Shown: piece by piece, positions 16,402 through 26,023 of the stretch | How positions within the stretch are numbered: position 1 is the stretch's first letter | Layout of the letters: each line of letters begins with the position of its first letter | Assembly (NCBI RefSeq): GCF_006538325.1 | Contig: NZ_BJKK01000004.1 | Location: forward strand, 248,001 to 312,000 | Source: Alteromonas sp. KUL42 | GTDB taxonomy: Bacteria > Pseudomonadota > Gammaproteobacteria > Enterobacterales > Alteromonadaceae | Length of the DNA: 64,000 nt | Direction: 5' to 3' | Notes under the pieces: model-generated | What the model was told of the DNA's origin: nothing | The model's input: only the letters and a program-made list of their open reading frames with translations | Database searches by the model: none | Program-made: the position numbers and the translations under genes

Positions 16402-16424
16402 ATCATTCTAATAAAAAGAATGAT
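16402..16424. promoter_or_regulatory. Inverted repeat upstream of azoR, possible operator
   Basis: ATCATTCT (16402-16409) and AGAATGAT (16417-16424) form a perfect 8-base inverted repeat separated by 7 bases in the divergent region between azoR and the DUF4397/CHRD gene. The spacing would suit a dimeric regulator. No regulator gene is adjacent. Confidence 0.35.
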
Positions 16425-16552
16425 GAAAAATTTGACGGAAGATGTAAACCAGTTGAAAAGATTACATTACGTTAATGTTGCAAGGAGGATGATCTTCTCA
16501 TAGTTAGGCCGCGTAACCGAGTTTGCCACAACACAATTATGAGGATTAAATT

Positions 16553-19024
16553 ATGAGAAGGACCAAAGCGCTCCTTGCTTGTTCAATTCTACCACTATTT
16601 TTGGCTGGTTGCTCGGACGATGACGACGATAATGGTGTACAACCAACCCCGCCTGCCGACCCTGAATATGCAAACGTCAGGGTAATTCATGCCTCTTCAG
16701 ATGCGCCTTTAGTAAACATTACCGCGAACGACGCGATTTTAAATGGGCTTGAAAACGTTGATTACCAAATCGCATCTTCGCGCTTTGAAGTTGAAACCGG
16801 TAACTACGATATTGGCGTCACAGCTATACTTCCCGGTGATGATACTGAAGTACTGCAAGCCGATGTAACCCTTGATGCCGACATTAACTACGACATTTTC
16901 GCAGTGGGTAATGTAGGAGACGAAAGTTTATCGCTACTTACCGTCACAAGCACCGAAACGGCAGTTGAAGCTGGGAATGCACAAGTGCAAATTGTGCATG
17001 CTGCGTCTATGGCTCCAACGGTTGACATTTATGTGACTGCACCAGACGCGGATCTAATGAGCGAACAGCCACTTGTTACTGCGGCATTTACTGATTTCAC
17101 AGACTTACTACAGGTTCCCGCAGGTGATTACCAAATTCGTATCACACCGGCCGGCGATACCACTGTGGTGTATGATTCCGGTACGGTGAATTTAGCAGAC
17201 GGTGCTGACTTATTAATTGCAGCTACCAATAATGTAGGCACCGGCGACTCCCCTGTTACACTTATTGCCGCAGATGGCACTGATACAATCAAACTTTGGG
17301 ATGCGCAAACGCCGTCAGACATTCGCGTATTACATGGTATCAGCGACGCGCCAGCAGTAGATGTGCTAGCGAACAATGAAGTGGTTTTAGTTGATGGCAT
17401 TCAATTTCCGCGTGCCACCGGATACCTATCAGTAACCCCGGGGGATTATCTCATCGATGTTGTCGCAGATAGCGACAATAGTGTTGTGGCTATCAATGAT
17501 GCCGCACTTAGTGTTGATGTAGGTATGTTTTACACCGCCATTGCGAATAACACCCTTGCAAGTCCAGAGCTTGACGTGCTTATCGACATGCCCCGCAAAG
17601 TAGCTACTGAAGCAAAAGTACGAATAGTGCATGCATCACCGTCTGCAGGTAACGTGGACATATACGTTACAGCAGATGGCAATATTGATGGCATCGACCC
17701 TGCTTTTACCGATGTTGCGTACAACGAAGGTGAACTCGCTGAAACGGGCTATGTTAGTCTGGCTGAAGGTGACTACGTGGTGACTGTCACTCCAACAGGT
17801 ACCAAAACTGCAGCCATAGAAACGGGCGTGCTTTCATTAGCAAACGGCGGAATTTACACCGCAGTTGCACTTGATGGCGCAATGGAAGGCGACCTTCCAC
17901 AACTCGCGTTGCTTGATGACCTAGCGCCTCCTGCCCCAGTGTTCAATGCAGATGTGACATACAATGTGCAGTTAACCGGTTCTCAGGAAGTCCCTGCCGT
18001 TAACACAATGGCTACCGCTACTGCTGTAGTTGAAATTGACGAAGATTTACCCGCATTTAGTGTAAACATTGACGTATCAGCGCTAACTGACGTGACGGGC
18101 GTACACGTTCACGATGGTGATTTGGGTATGAATGGTGGCGTCGCATTCCCACTTACCGACGCGGGCAATGGAATGTATATGCTTGAGAAAACAGACATTT
18201 TACCCAGCGCTTTAGCCGCGCTAACAAACGGCGAGTGGTATTTAAATGTGCATACTACTGCCAATCCAAATGGTGAAGTACGTGGTCAAATCGTGCCTGA
18301 CACAACCGCAGTTGTAACCTTTCCAATTAGTGCTATGCAATCAGTACCAAGTGTAGATTCGATGGCATCTGGTTCTGGCTACGCTCTTTTCGACACAACA
18401 AATAATTCAGTGTCACTGATTGCGGTAACAACAATTACCAACGCCACCATGGCACATATACATAGCGGCTTTGCAGGCGAAACAGGCGGTGTGGTTGTTT
18501 CACTGATGCAAGATGCATCAAACCAAGGGGTGTGGATGACCGATGGTAGTATCATGCTTGATAACGCCACTGCAACGCAATTGCTAGCAGGTGGTCATTA
18601 TGTAAACATTCACACCGAAGCGTATCCTAACGGTGAAATCAGAGGCCAAATTACACCTGATAATATTCAAGTGTACGGTATTAGTGCTGATGGCGCTCAA
18701 GAGGTCCCCGCGGTAACAACTGACGCAATGGGCTCGGGTGCATTTACGCTAAACACCACAACAGGAGCCCTTTCAGGTACAGTTACTATATCAGGCATGA
18801 CAGCCTCAATGGCACACATTCACGAAGGTATTGCGGGTGTGTCAGGCGGTGTGGTGATTGGTCTTGAAGACAGTACCAACGGCATGTGGTCAGTTCCTGC
18901 AAACACTCAACTTACTGCTGGGCAGATGGCTACAATGGCCGCTGGCGGTTTTTACACCAACTTTCATTCTAGCGCATTCCCAAGCGGAGAGATTCGTGGC
19001 CAAATTACACTTGGTTTTGATTAA
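16553..19024 (+). CDS. Large lipoprotein with DUF4397 and CHRD repeats
   Basis: An 823-residue protein with lipobox LAGC at about residue 20, followed by an Asp-rich stretch. Residues about 35-460 hold four DUF4397 repeats, each with a version of VRVIHASPSAGNVDIYVTA. Residues about 470-820 hold three CHRD domains, each starting near QEVPAV with a His-containing strand (HVHDG, HIHSG, HIHEG) and ending NGEIRGQI. CHRD was first described in chordin; the role in bacteria is not established. The protein probably sits on the outer membrane or outside it. A GAGG site precedes the ATG; a monocistronic unit. Confidence 0.85.
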   Translation: MRRTKALLACSILPLFLAGCSDDDDDNGVQPTPPADPEYANVRVIHASSDAPLVNITANDAILNGLENVDYQIASSRFEVETGNYDIGVTAILPGDDTEVLQADVTLDADINYDIFAVGNVGDESLSLLTVTSTETAVEAGNAQVQIVHAASMAPTVDIYVTAPDADLMSEQPLVTAAFTDFTDLLQVPAGDYQIRITPAGDTTVVYDSGTVNLADGADLLIAATNNVGTGDSPVTLIAADGTDTIKLWDAQTPSDIRVLHGISDAPAVDVLANNEVVLVDGIQFPRATGYLSVTPGDYLIDVVADSDNSVVAINDAALSVDVGMFYTAIANNTLASPELDVLIDMPRKVATEAKVRIVHASPSAGNVDIYVTADGNIDGIDPAFTDVAYNEGELAETGYVSLAEGDYVVTVTPTGTKTAAIETGVLSLANGGIYTAVALDGAMEGDLPQLALLDDLAPPAPVFNADVTYNVQLTGSQEVPAVNTMATATAVVEIDEDLPAFSVNIDVSALTDVTGVHVHDGDLGMNGGVAFPLTDAGNGMYMLEKTDILPSALAALTNGEWYLNVHTTANPNGEVRGQIVPDTTAVVTFPISAMQSVPSVDSMASGSGYALFDTTNNSVSLIAVTTITNATMAHIHSGFAGETGGVVVSLMQDASNQGVWMTDGSIMLDNATATQLLAGGHYVNIHTEAYPNGEIRGQITPDNIQVYGISADGAQEVPAVTTDAMGSGAFTLNTTTGALSGTVTISGMTASMAHIHEGIAGVSGGVVIGLEDSTNGMWSVPANTQLTAGQMATMAAGGFYTNFHSSAFPSGEIRGQITLGFD

Positions 19025-19091
19025 CGGCTGGGTATTGAAAGGCTTTACGCGTAAACGCTGAGCGTTTAAATGCGTAATCAAAATGAGAAAT

Positions 19092-19118
19092 AAGAAAGGG
19101 GCATGCAGCCCCTTTCTT
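19092..19118. terminator. Bidirectional hairpin terminator
   Basis: AAGAAAGGGGC (19092-19102) pairs perfectly with GCCCCTTTCTT (19108-19118) across a 5-base loop. It lies between the convergent DUF4397/CHRD gene and the PLP enzyme gene. Confidence 0.75.
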
Positions 19119-19148
19119 CATATTAATTAATTAATTGTTTAAGCTGCT

Positions 19149-20390
19149 TTAAACAGTTGCCAAGGCGCTTTCGAAATCGACGATTAAATCAGCGGTATCT
19201 TCAATACCTACTGAAATGCGCAGCATAGTGTCTGAAATTCCCATTTTTTCGCGGTCTTCCGCCGAGTTTTCAAAATAAATGGTCGGCGCAACAGGCAATG
19301 CCAAGGTGCGGTTGTCACCTAAATGCGTTGCACATATCACCAGTTTCATTTCATTCAAAAACGCCACAGGATCGGCACCTTCGATTAAGTCAAAGCTTAA
19401 TATTGCGCCGTAGCCGTCGTTTAGATACTCGCGGGCTAAGAAGTGCTGAGGGTGATCGGCAATCCCAGGATAAAACACTTTTGCAACCTTCGGATGGTTA
19501 TCCAAGAACGTGGCTAACTGAAGCGCATTGTGCTGGCTTCGGCTTATTCTCAACGCCAAGGTTTCCATTCCAAGAGCAATGGCCGTGGCTGATTGTGGCG
19601 CTAACGTTGCTCCAAGGTCGCGTAACCCTTTTTTCTTTATTTGAGTTAAACCCCATTGGGTAACGTCTTCAACTTGGTAGCCTGGTTTTATATTGCTAAA
19701 GGTTTGCCAGTTAAACTCACCAGTATCAATAACCGCACCGCCAAGAACATTTCCATGGCCTGCAATGTATTTAGTCAGAGAGCAAAAAATTAATGATGCT
19801 TTGAAGTCTTTGGCATAAAGCATTGGAGGCGGTGTCATGGTGTTATCGACCATAAACAAGATGCCCTTCTCGTTACAGAATTGGCCAATAGCACGCAAAT
19901 CAGCAACCTGAGTAACTGGGTTAGCAACGGTTTCCGTGTACACCCCTTTAGTATTAGGCTGATAAGCATCCATCACTTCACTGATGTCTGTGACATCTGC
20001 ATAAGTAACCTGAACACCAAAATCAACAATAGTGTCAAAAAAGCTTCTTGTGTTGCCAAACAAGTATTGGCTTACGATGATGTGATCGCCCGCTTTGAGT
20101 AATGCGAATAATGCACTGGAAATAGCAGCCATACCTGTTGCAAAGCACAATGCCCCTGCGCCACCTTCTAGATCATTTAGCATATTCTGCAATGCCGCCA
20201 CCGAAGGCGATGAAGAGCGCGAGTAAACATGCGCTGCGCGCTTGCCTTGAAACGCATCAATAATGCCCTGGGCATCATTAAATTCAAAGAGTACAGAATT
20301 AGATGTACTGGTGTGTACACCACCATGTTCAGGCGCGTTGAGCATGCGATCGGCATGAACCTGTCGGGTTGTAAATCCCAATTTTGTCAC
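19149..20390 (-). CDS. Cys/Met-metabolism PLP-dependent enzyme (cystathionine gamma-synthase-like)
   Basis: A 413-residue fold-type I enzyme. YSRSSSPSVAALQ near residue 57 binds the PLP phosphate, MVDNTM includes the Asp that pairs with the ring, and Lys207 in SLTKYIAGHG carries the cofactor. The family includes cystathionine gamma-synthase, O-acetylhomoserine sulfhydrylase and methionine gamma-lyase. The substrate cannot be fixed, because the usual CGS/OAHS discriminating loops are not clear here. No met-box or S-box was seen upstream and the gene stands alone. Confidence 0.85.
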   Translation of the reverse strand: MTKLGFTTRQVHADRMLNAPEHGGVHTSTSNSVLFEFNDAQGIIDAFQGKRAAHVYSRSSSPSVAALQNMLNDLEGGAGALCFATGMAAISSALFALLKAGDHIIVSQYLFGNTRSFFDTIVDFGVQVTYADVTDISEVMDAYQPNTKGVYTETVANPVTQVADLRAIGQFCNEKGILFMVDNTMTPPPMLYAKDFKASLIFCSLTKYIAGHGNVLGGAVIDTGEFNWQTFSNIKPGYQVEDVTQWGLTQIKKKGLRDLGATLAPQSATAIALGMETLALRISRSQHNALQLATFLDNHPKVAKVFYPGIADHPQHFLAREYLNDGYGAILSFDLIEGADPVAFLNEMKLVICATHLGDNRTLALPVAPTIYFENSAEDREKMGISDTMLRISVGIEDTADLIVDFESALATV

Positions 20391-20487
20391 CGGTAAAACT
20401 CCGAAGTCGATAATGAATGCATTGCCATGAGGTCACTAAAGTTACTATCACACACCTTCATGCAATGATTGCGTTATAACAGCCTAA

Positions 20488-21123
20488 CTATGAGCGAGTA
20501 ATGCAGTTTTCTGGATATTTTCCGCAAACAGTATCATAAAATGCATAAATAGTTTGCATTTGTTCGTCTATATTAGTCACTTTCTGAATAATTGGTCCTA
20601 ATACAATTGCCTTTTTTTTATAATCTAACCCGATAATTTGAATTGGAACTTCGGCTTCGCGGGCAATATGCATGAACCCTGTTTTCCACGGGTAGATTGG
20701 ACTACGTGTGCCTTCTGGGGCTAGCGCCAATATTAGCTCATCAGCGTGTTTAATTTTATTGGCAATTTCACTTACCACTCCGTGTGCCTTGCTACGCTTG
20801 ATAGGAATGCCACCTAAGCGCCTTACAATACTTCCCAATGGCGGTACGAAAATGCTGTGCTTACCGAAAAAATTAATGTTTAAACGAAACGCAAACACAA
20901 TGAATATGCCAATAAAGAAATCCCAATTTGAAGTGTGTGGCGCCACCGCGAGAATTGCTTTGGGCTGGTTAATTAGCTCTCCTTCTACTGCCCAACCTCT
21001 TTTGGTTAATGTCCATGCCGCGAATGATGAAAGCCATTGAGGCCATTTGCGCGAAATATAGGTACCAACCTCAACATCAGCGATGGGTCGACGAAATGTG
21101 TTATTGTGTGGTTCTTTGTTCAT
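20488..21123 (-). CDS. PlsC-like 1-acyl-glycerol-3-phosphate acyltransferase family
   Basis: A 211-residue protein. The catalytic HX4D motif is HTSNWD at residues 63-68, where the common form is NHxxxxD. PEGTRS at 136-141 is the phosphate-binding block. FGKHSIFVPP and RRLGGIPIKR fit blocks II and III. Only one weak hydrophobic segment is visible. It may transfer acyl groups to lysophosphatidate or a related lipid. The ATG at 21123 is preferred over an upstream TTG, although neither has a strong ribosome site. Confidence 0.85.
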   Translation of the reverse strand: MNKEPHNNTFRRPIADVEVGTYISRKWPQWLSSFAAWTLTKRGWAVEGELINQPKAILAVAPHTSNWDFFIGIFIVFAFRLNINFFGKHSIFVPPLGSIVRRLGGIPIKRSKAHGVVSEIANKIKHADELILALAPEGTRSPIYPWKTGFMHIAREAEVPIQIIGLDYKKKAIVLGPIIQKVTNIDEQMQTIYAFYDTVCGKYPENCITRS

Positions 21124-21321
21124 TATAATCAATCTGACGATAGTCAGAACACCTCAAATATTATGTGAACAGGCTTTTGCGCTTACCGAATGAGGATAAG
21201 TCTTAAAAATTTCAACCCGGTGAATGGTCAACGCTTTAGCGCAATTTAAAACAATTTTTTAACATATAGTACAAGAATAATCCTTTGTGTGCTTCAACAA
21301 AGATAAAAACGGTGAGATAGC

Positions 21322-22104
21322 ATGTGCATTCTTTTCATTGCAAATAATCAGCGCGACGACTTCCCTTTAATCATTGCCGCAAATCGTGATGAATTTTATG
21401 CTCGCCCTACTGCCCCGTCTCACTTTTGGGAGAGCCACCCTGAGCTTCTCGCTGGGCAAGACCTACAGGCAAATGGTACGTGGATGGGAGTGACTAAACA
21501 AGGAAGAATAGCCGCTTTAACCAACATACGTGACCCCAGAAAAAACCGAGATGATGCTATTTCACGGGGAGAGTTAGTTGCTAACTGGTTAAAAGAAAAT
21601 AACAGCAAAGACCCAGCAGTTGATGCAAAAAGATACGAGCAAGCCCTGCAGCAAAGTAGGCAACAGTATAACGGGTATAACTTAGTTTTCGGGCGTGTAA
21701 ACGCGCTTCAAGTATATAACAACGCTAACAATACTACTCACGCAATTGGTAAGGGTGTTTATGGACTCTCTAATGCCGATATTGTTACGCACTGGCCCAA
21801 AGTGACACAAGGGATAGATGCACTCAATGACTATATATCTAACGCAGACAAAATTTGCCATGAAACACTGTTCAATATTTTAAAATGTGAGCAAAAAGCC
21901 CCTGATGAACACCTTCCCAATACAGGTATAAGCTATGAATGGGAAAAAGCACTATCATCTATATTTATCCACACACCGGAATATGGCACACGCACATCAA
22001 CAATACTGCTGCTTGATAGACACAATCGCATTACCTGGAAAGAAAGGTGTTTTTCAAATAGTGGTAATGCGACAGAAACACGCGAGTTCTCATTTTCAGT
22101 CTAG
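21322..22104 (+). CDS. NRDE/TANGO2 family protein
   Basis: A 260-residue protein that begins MCILFIANN, then AANRDEFYARP, the NRDE motif that names the family, followed by GTWMGVTKQGRIAALTNIR. Cys2 would become an N-terminal nucleophile-like residue after Met removal. In animals TANGO2 is linked to heme or lipid handling; the bacterial role is unclear. The gene stands alone between divergent and downstream units. Confidence 0.9.
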   Translation: MCILFIANNQRDDFPLIIAANRDEFYARPTAPSHFWESHPELLAGQDLQANGTWMGVTKQGRIAALTNIRDPRKNRDDAISRGELVANWLKENNSKDPAVDAKRYEQALQQSRQQYNGYNLVFGRVNALQVYNNANNTTHAIGKGVYGLSNADIVTHWPKVTQGIDALNDYISNADKICHETLFNILKCEQKAPDEHLPNTGISYEWEKALSSIFIHTPEYGTRTSTILLLDRHNRITWKERCFSNSGNATETREFSFSV

Positions 22105-22299
22105 TTATATACGTTTTACAACACGCTAATTTATGGTTCTTAAGTTTGTATTTTTGAATTTATAAGAAATAGACCTTTCGATTTTAGTTAACACGCTCTA
22201 GTGAATTGAAATATTTTCAATCAATAGGGGTCGTTTTTTCTACCATCAATGGCATAATGCCTGCCTGCTACTTTTTGCATACCAACGTGAGGACATATC

Positions 22300-23490
22300 G
22301 TGTTTGAAGTATTACCCCTACTAGCCCCAGATCCAATTCTTGGCTTATCAGCTGCTTATCGTGAAGATACTAACCCAAAGAAAATTGACCTTGGTGTTGG
22401 TGTTTATAAAGACGAGCAAGGTAATACCCCTATTCTTTCAAGTGTTGCTAAAGCACAGAAAGTGCTTTTAGACACAGAAACCAGCAAAACTTACATCACA
22501 CCGCAAGGTAATCAAGGTTTCATTGACGGGATGTTGTCATTATTGTTGGGCAAGAATAGTCCTGTACTACTTGCCGATCGCGTAGCTGCTGTTCAAGCAC
22601 CAGGCGGTTGTGGCTCACTACGCATTCTTTCTGAACTTCTTGCGCGCTGTAATGACAATGCAAAAGTGTGGGTAAGCGACCCAACGTGGGCGAATCACAT
22701 TCCGCTTATTGGTTCAGCTGGTCTTAAAATTGAAACCTACCCCTACTTCGATAAAGCATCAGCCAGTATCCGCTTTGACGCCATGATGGAAACATTACGC
22801 AAAACGGAAAAAGGCGATATCGTGTTACTTCACGGCTGTTGCCATAACCCAACGGGTGCAGATTTAACTAACGCACAATGGGAAGAAGTACTTGCGGTTG
22901 CCAAAGAACGTGAGTTTTTACCTTTTATTGATGTGGCTTACCTTGGTTTTGGCGAAGGCCTTGAAGAAGATGCATACGGTATGCGTTTGCTTGTTGAAAA
23001 TCTACCAGAAGTAATTATCGCGGCGTCTTGCTCTAAAAACTTTGGTTTGTACCGCGAGCGTGTTGGTCTTGCTGCAATTATTACTGAAGACTCAAACACG
23101 CGTAAGATTGCACAAGCTCAAATTCAATCTATCGCACGTGCTATCTACTCAATGCCGCCTAGTTACGGTGGTGCATTAGTAGACATCATTCTTGCAGATG
23201 AAGCACTCAATAACGAGTGGGTGTCAGAAGTTAATGAAATGCGCGAGCGCATGAAGACATTGCGTGCAATGTTAGTCCAAAACCTTCACGACAATGGTTC
23301 ACCTAAAGACTTCAGTTTTGTAAACGAACAAAAAGGTATGTTCTCATTCTTGTGCATCACGCCTGAGCAAGTGCGTGAAGTGCGTGAAAAACACAGCGTT
23401 TACTTTGTTGACTCTAGCCGCGTGAACATTGCAGGTATTAATCAACAAAATGTTGAAACCCTTGCAAAAGCGTTGGTATCGGTACTGTAA
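22300..23490 (+). CDS. Aspartate/aromatic aminotransferase (class I, type Ia)
   Basis: A 396-residue enzyme, the exact family length. PLP lysine Lys246 lies in SCSKNFGLYRERVG; CCHNPTGADL and FIDVAYLGFGEGLEED are further class Ia marks, and the substrate Arg lies near SRVNIAGI at the C terminus. It swaps amino groups between aspartate or aromatic amino acids and 2-oxoglutarate in the cytoplasm. AspC and TyrB activities cannot be separated by eye. The start is GTG after GAGGACA. It is followed by a good terminator. Confidence 0.93.
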   Translation: MFEVLPLLAPDPILGLSAAYREDTNPKKIDLGVGVYKDEQGNTPILSSVAKAQKVLLDTETSKTYITPQGNQGFIDGMLSLLLGKNSPVLLADRVAAVQAPGGCGSLRILSELLARCNDNAKVWVSDPTWANHIPLIGSAGLKIETYPYFDKASASIRFDAMMETLRKTEKGDIVLLHGCCHNPTGADLTNAQWEEVLAVAKEREFLPFIDVAYLGFGEGLEEDAYGMRLLVENLPEVIIAASCSKNFGLYRERVGLAAIITEDSNTRKIAQAQIQSIARAIYSMPPSYGGALVDIILADEALNNEWVSEVNEMRERMKTLRAMLVQNLHDNGSPKDFSFVNEQKGMFSFLCITPEQVREVREKHSVYFVDSSRVNIAGINQQNVETLAKALVSVL

Positions 23491-23550
23491 TAAACGTTTT
23501 TCGGTACGTATAAGTTGCCGAATATTTAATTGCTGATTTACCTTGTTTTA

Positions 23551-23585
23551 AAGCCATTGTATTGAATAATACGATGGCTTTTTAT
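23551..23585 (+). terminator. Hairpin terminator of the aminotransferase gene
   Basis: AAGCCATTGTATT pairs with AATACGATGGCTT (one mismatch) across loop GAAT, and a T-run follows. Confidence 0.85.
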
Positions 23586-23852
23586 TCTCACCACTTCTTA
23601 TTTGCCTGCTTTTCATCCCTTCCTACTTAAACATTTACTTTACCTTTACACACTTTTTTCTGAGAACAATAAATCAAAGTCTTAATGCGCGATTTTTCTT
23701 AAGAGACAATACAGATACCTACTTTCGAGCCACCTAATCGCTCACAAAAATAAGGTGCCGGAAATATATGCACAAAATTTCTACATATATAATTATTTGA
23801 CTATGCTTTAAGTAGATTTGGCGCACTTTACAATAATAAAAAAGGCAACCTC
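23586..23852 (+). other. Intergenic region before the chemoreceptor gene
   Basis: About 270 bases after the terminator, AT-rich. It must hold the promoter of the downstream chemoreceptor. No convincing flagellar sigma-28 promoter or other site was found by eye. Confidence 0.5.
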
Positions 23853-25982
23853 ATGAATTTCGAAGGAAAGAGCTTATCCATTAAGCTACTTGTTGTTGTT
23901 GGAACCCTGTTTGTCATTATGTCCGTGGTATATATGGGCGTCAGTGTTTATTCACTGAATAATACTGAAAAAGTCATTGTTAATCAGGTGAGCGGCGAAG
24001 TATCGCGCCAAATAGAAGGTACAGTTCGGTCGAAAACCGACGCTATCTCCAGTCAAATTGCACATCTTTTTGAACAGTCATTTTCGGTTCCCAAAAAATT
24101 GGCTGCTCAGATAAAAGCGAATATCGAAGGCGATATCGAGCAACCGCTTACCCGTAATCAAGTTGAAGCAATTGTTCGCAACACAATAAAAACGTCTAGT
24201 GTTTCATCAATTTATGCCCAGTTCGAGGACAACCAGTTCGACGGAAGAGACAACGAATTTCTGCAAGGACACACTCATTCGGTTGCGGGCCATGGTAGTT
24301 TTGAGGTGTATTTTGTTAAAGAAGACAGTGGAGCGATTTCACAAGAGCCGATTGAAGATGCAGAAGAAAAGCATGATACCTCACTAGATGAAAACGGCTT
24401 TCGAGCGGCAGAGTGGTATTTGTGCTCTATGGATACACTTAAGCCTTGTGCATCTAACCCATATAACTATGAAATACGCCCAGGCTACAGTGAACTGATG
24501 ACCAGCTTAGTAGTACCCGTGGTAGCTGAAGGCCGGTTTAGAGGGGTAGTCGGTGCCGACTTAAACCTACCTATTTTGCAAGAGTTCGCCGTTAACTTAA
24601 AAAGCGCGCTGTATAACGGCAATGCCAGAGTTTACATTGTTAGTCATCAAGGCTTTCTTGTTGCAGCTACCGATAATGAAGATAGCCTAGCAAAGCCATT
24701 TAAAAACGTTATGAAAAATAGTGAGGCCCTTCTAGCAACCTCTGATGAGAATACTACAACCACCATTGGAAACTTTTTATACGTCGTGCAACCCATTAAT
24801 ATTGAAACTGCTGGCGTACAGTGGCAATTGGTTGTGGGGATCAACGTAGATACTGCCATGCAACCGGTTGCTACTGTCTCGTCAATGATATCAAAAGAGG
24901 TAAGCAGCATTTTAACCACTACCCTCATTGTTGCTGTAGTGCTGATTGTGATTGCACTTGTACTAATTCAAATGTTCACCCGAAGTATCATTCGCCCCGT
25001 AGAGCTAGTTTCCCAGCGGATGACAGATTTAGCCGGTCAAGGTGGCGATCTCACGCAAGCAATTGAAGTTCACTCACATGCGGAACTGATCAATTTAAGT
25101 AACGGCTTTAACCAGTTTAGAGAGAAAGTGAGAGAATTGCTGGAGGTCGCCAAACAATCTGGCCTGCGCGTCATTGAGATGAGTGAAATCAGTAAGGCGA
25201 ATGCACAGAAGACCCACCAGCATATCTCAACACAACAAGCCGAAATTGATACCATAGTAACAGCCATCACCCAAATGTCTTCAACGGCTCATGAAGTTGC
25301 CAATACCGCGTCCTCTGCGGCAAATAATGCCAATGCTGCCACCCAATCAGTCAAGGCAACTGAAAGTGAAGTATCGGTAGCATCTAGACAATCCTCTGAA
25401 CTATCTGTGGAAATTCGTACTGCCAGTGAAGCAGTAAAAGCAGTATCCGTGCGTAGCGAAGACATTAGAAAAATTCTAGATGTAATTGGTTCAATAGCTG
25501 AACAAACAAATTTATTGGCGCTCAATGCCGCAATTGAAGCTGCTCGGGCGGGTGAACATGGACGGGGATTTAGTGTAGTGGCGGATGAAGTACGTGCCCT
25601 AGCATCAAAAACCGCAGTATCAGTTGACGAAACGACTCAGGTTATTAGCGCGCTGCAAAGCGAAGTAACAAAGACGGTTAATATAATAGAGCAAGGCAGT
25701 GTGAAAGCCGACAGCGCGGCAAGTTGCTCTAATAGCGCGTTTGAAAAAATGCGCGAAACCGTGGCTCAAATTGAAGAAATAAATCAGCGCATCATTCAAA
25801 TTGCAGCAGCCGCCGAAGAGCAAAGCCAAGTATCTGAAGAGCTGAATAAAAATATGGTTGTGATTGGAGACGCGACCAAAGATGTGGCTATACTTTCAGA
25901 GGCATCAGAAGAGAGCGCAACAAATATATACGCCTCATCACATGAGCTAATTGCACAATTGAACAAATTGAAAACTAGTTAG
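23853..25982 (+). CDS. Methyl-accepting chemotaxis protein with dCache sensor
   Basis: A 709-residue receptor. A membrane helix lies at about 11-32, a large periplasmic part to about 345 has the dCache pattern ([17 protein letters not shown]), and a second helix spans about 350-373. HAMP follows ([10 protein letters not shown]), then the cytoplasmic signalling domain with the CheA/CheW hairpin tip [19 protein letters not shown]. Glu/Gln-rich adaptation helices flank the tip, and no C-terminal CheR-binding pentapeptide is seen. dCache sensors often bind amino acids or carboxylates; the ligand is unknown here. Confidence 0.93.
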   Translation: MNFEGKSLSIKLLVVVGTLFVIMSVVYMGVSVYSLNNTEKVIVNQVSGEVSRQIEGTVRSKTDAISSQIAHLFEQSFSVPKKLAAQIKANIEGDIEQPLTRNQVEAIVRNTIKTSSVSSIYAQFEDNQFDGRDNEFLQGHTHSVAGHGSFEVYFVKEDSGAISQEPIEDAEEKHDTSLDENGFRAAEWYLCSMDTLKPCASNPYNYEIRPGYSELMTSLVVPVVAEGRFRGVVGADLNLPILQEFAVNLKSALYNGNARVYIVSHQGFLVAATDNEDSLAKPFKNVMKNSEALLATSDENTTTTIGNFLYVVQPINIETAGVQWQLVVGINVDTAMQPVATVSSMISKEVSSILTTTLIVAVVLIVIALVLIQMFTRSIIRPVELVSQRMTDLAGQGGDLTQAIEVHSHAELINLSNGFNQFREKVRELLEVAKQSGLRVIEMSEISKANAQKTHQHISTQQAEIDTIVTAITQMSSTAHEVANTASSAANNANAATQSVKATESEVSVASRQSSELSVEIRTASEAVKAVSVRSEDIRKILDVIGSIAEQTNLLALNAAIEAARAGEHGRGFSVVADEVRALASKTAVSVDETTQVISALQSEVTKTVNIIEQGSVKADSAASCSNSAFEKMRETVAQIEEINQRIIQIAAAAEEQSQVSEELNKNMVVIGDATKDVAILSEASEESATNIYASSHELIAQLNKLKTS

Positions 25983-26023
25983 TTCTTTTCAGCGTGCAAT
26001 AAATAAACAAAGATACACAAACT

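Noticed and set aside
18890-19081. Antisense ORFs inside the DUF4397/CHRD gene
   Set aside because: They are shadows of a repetitive coding region with no ribosome sites or recognisable product.
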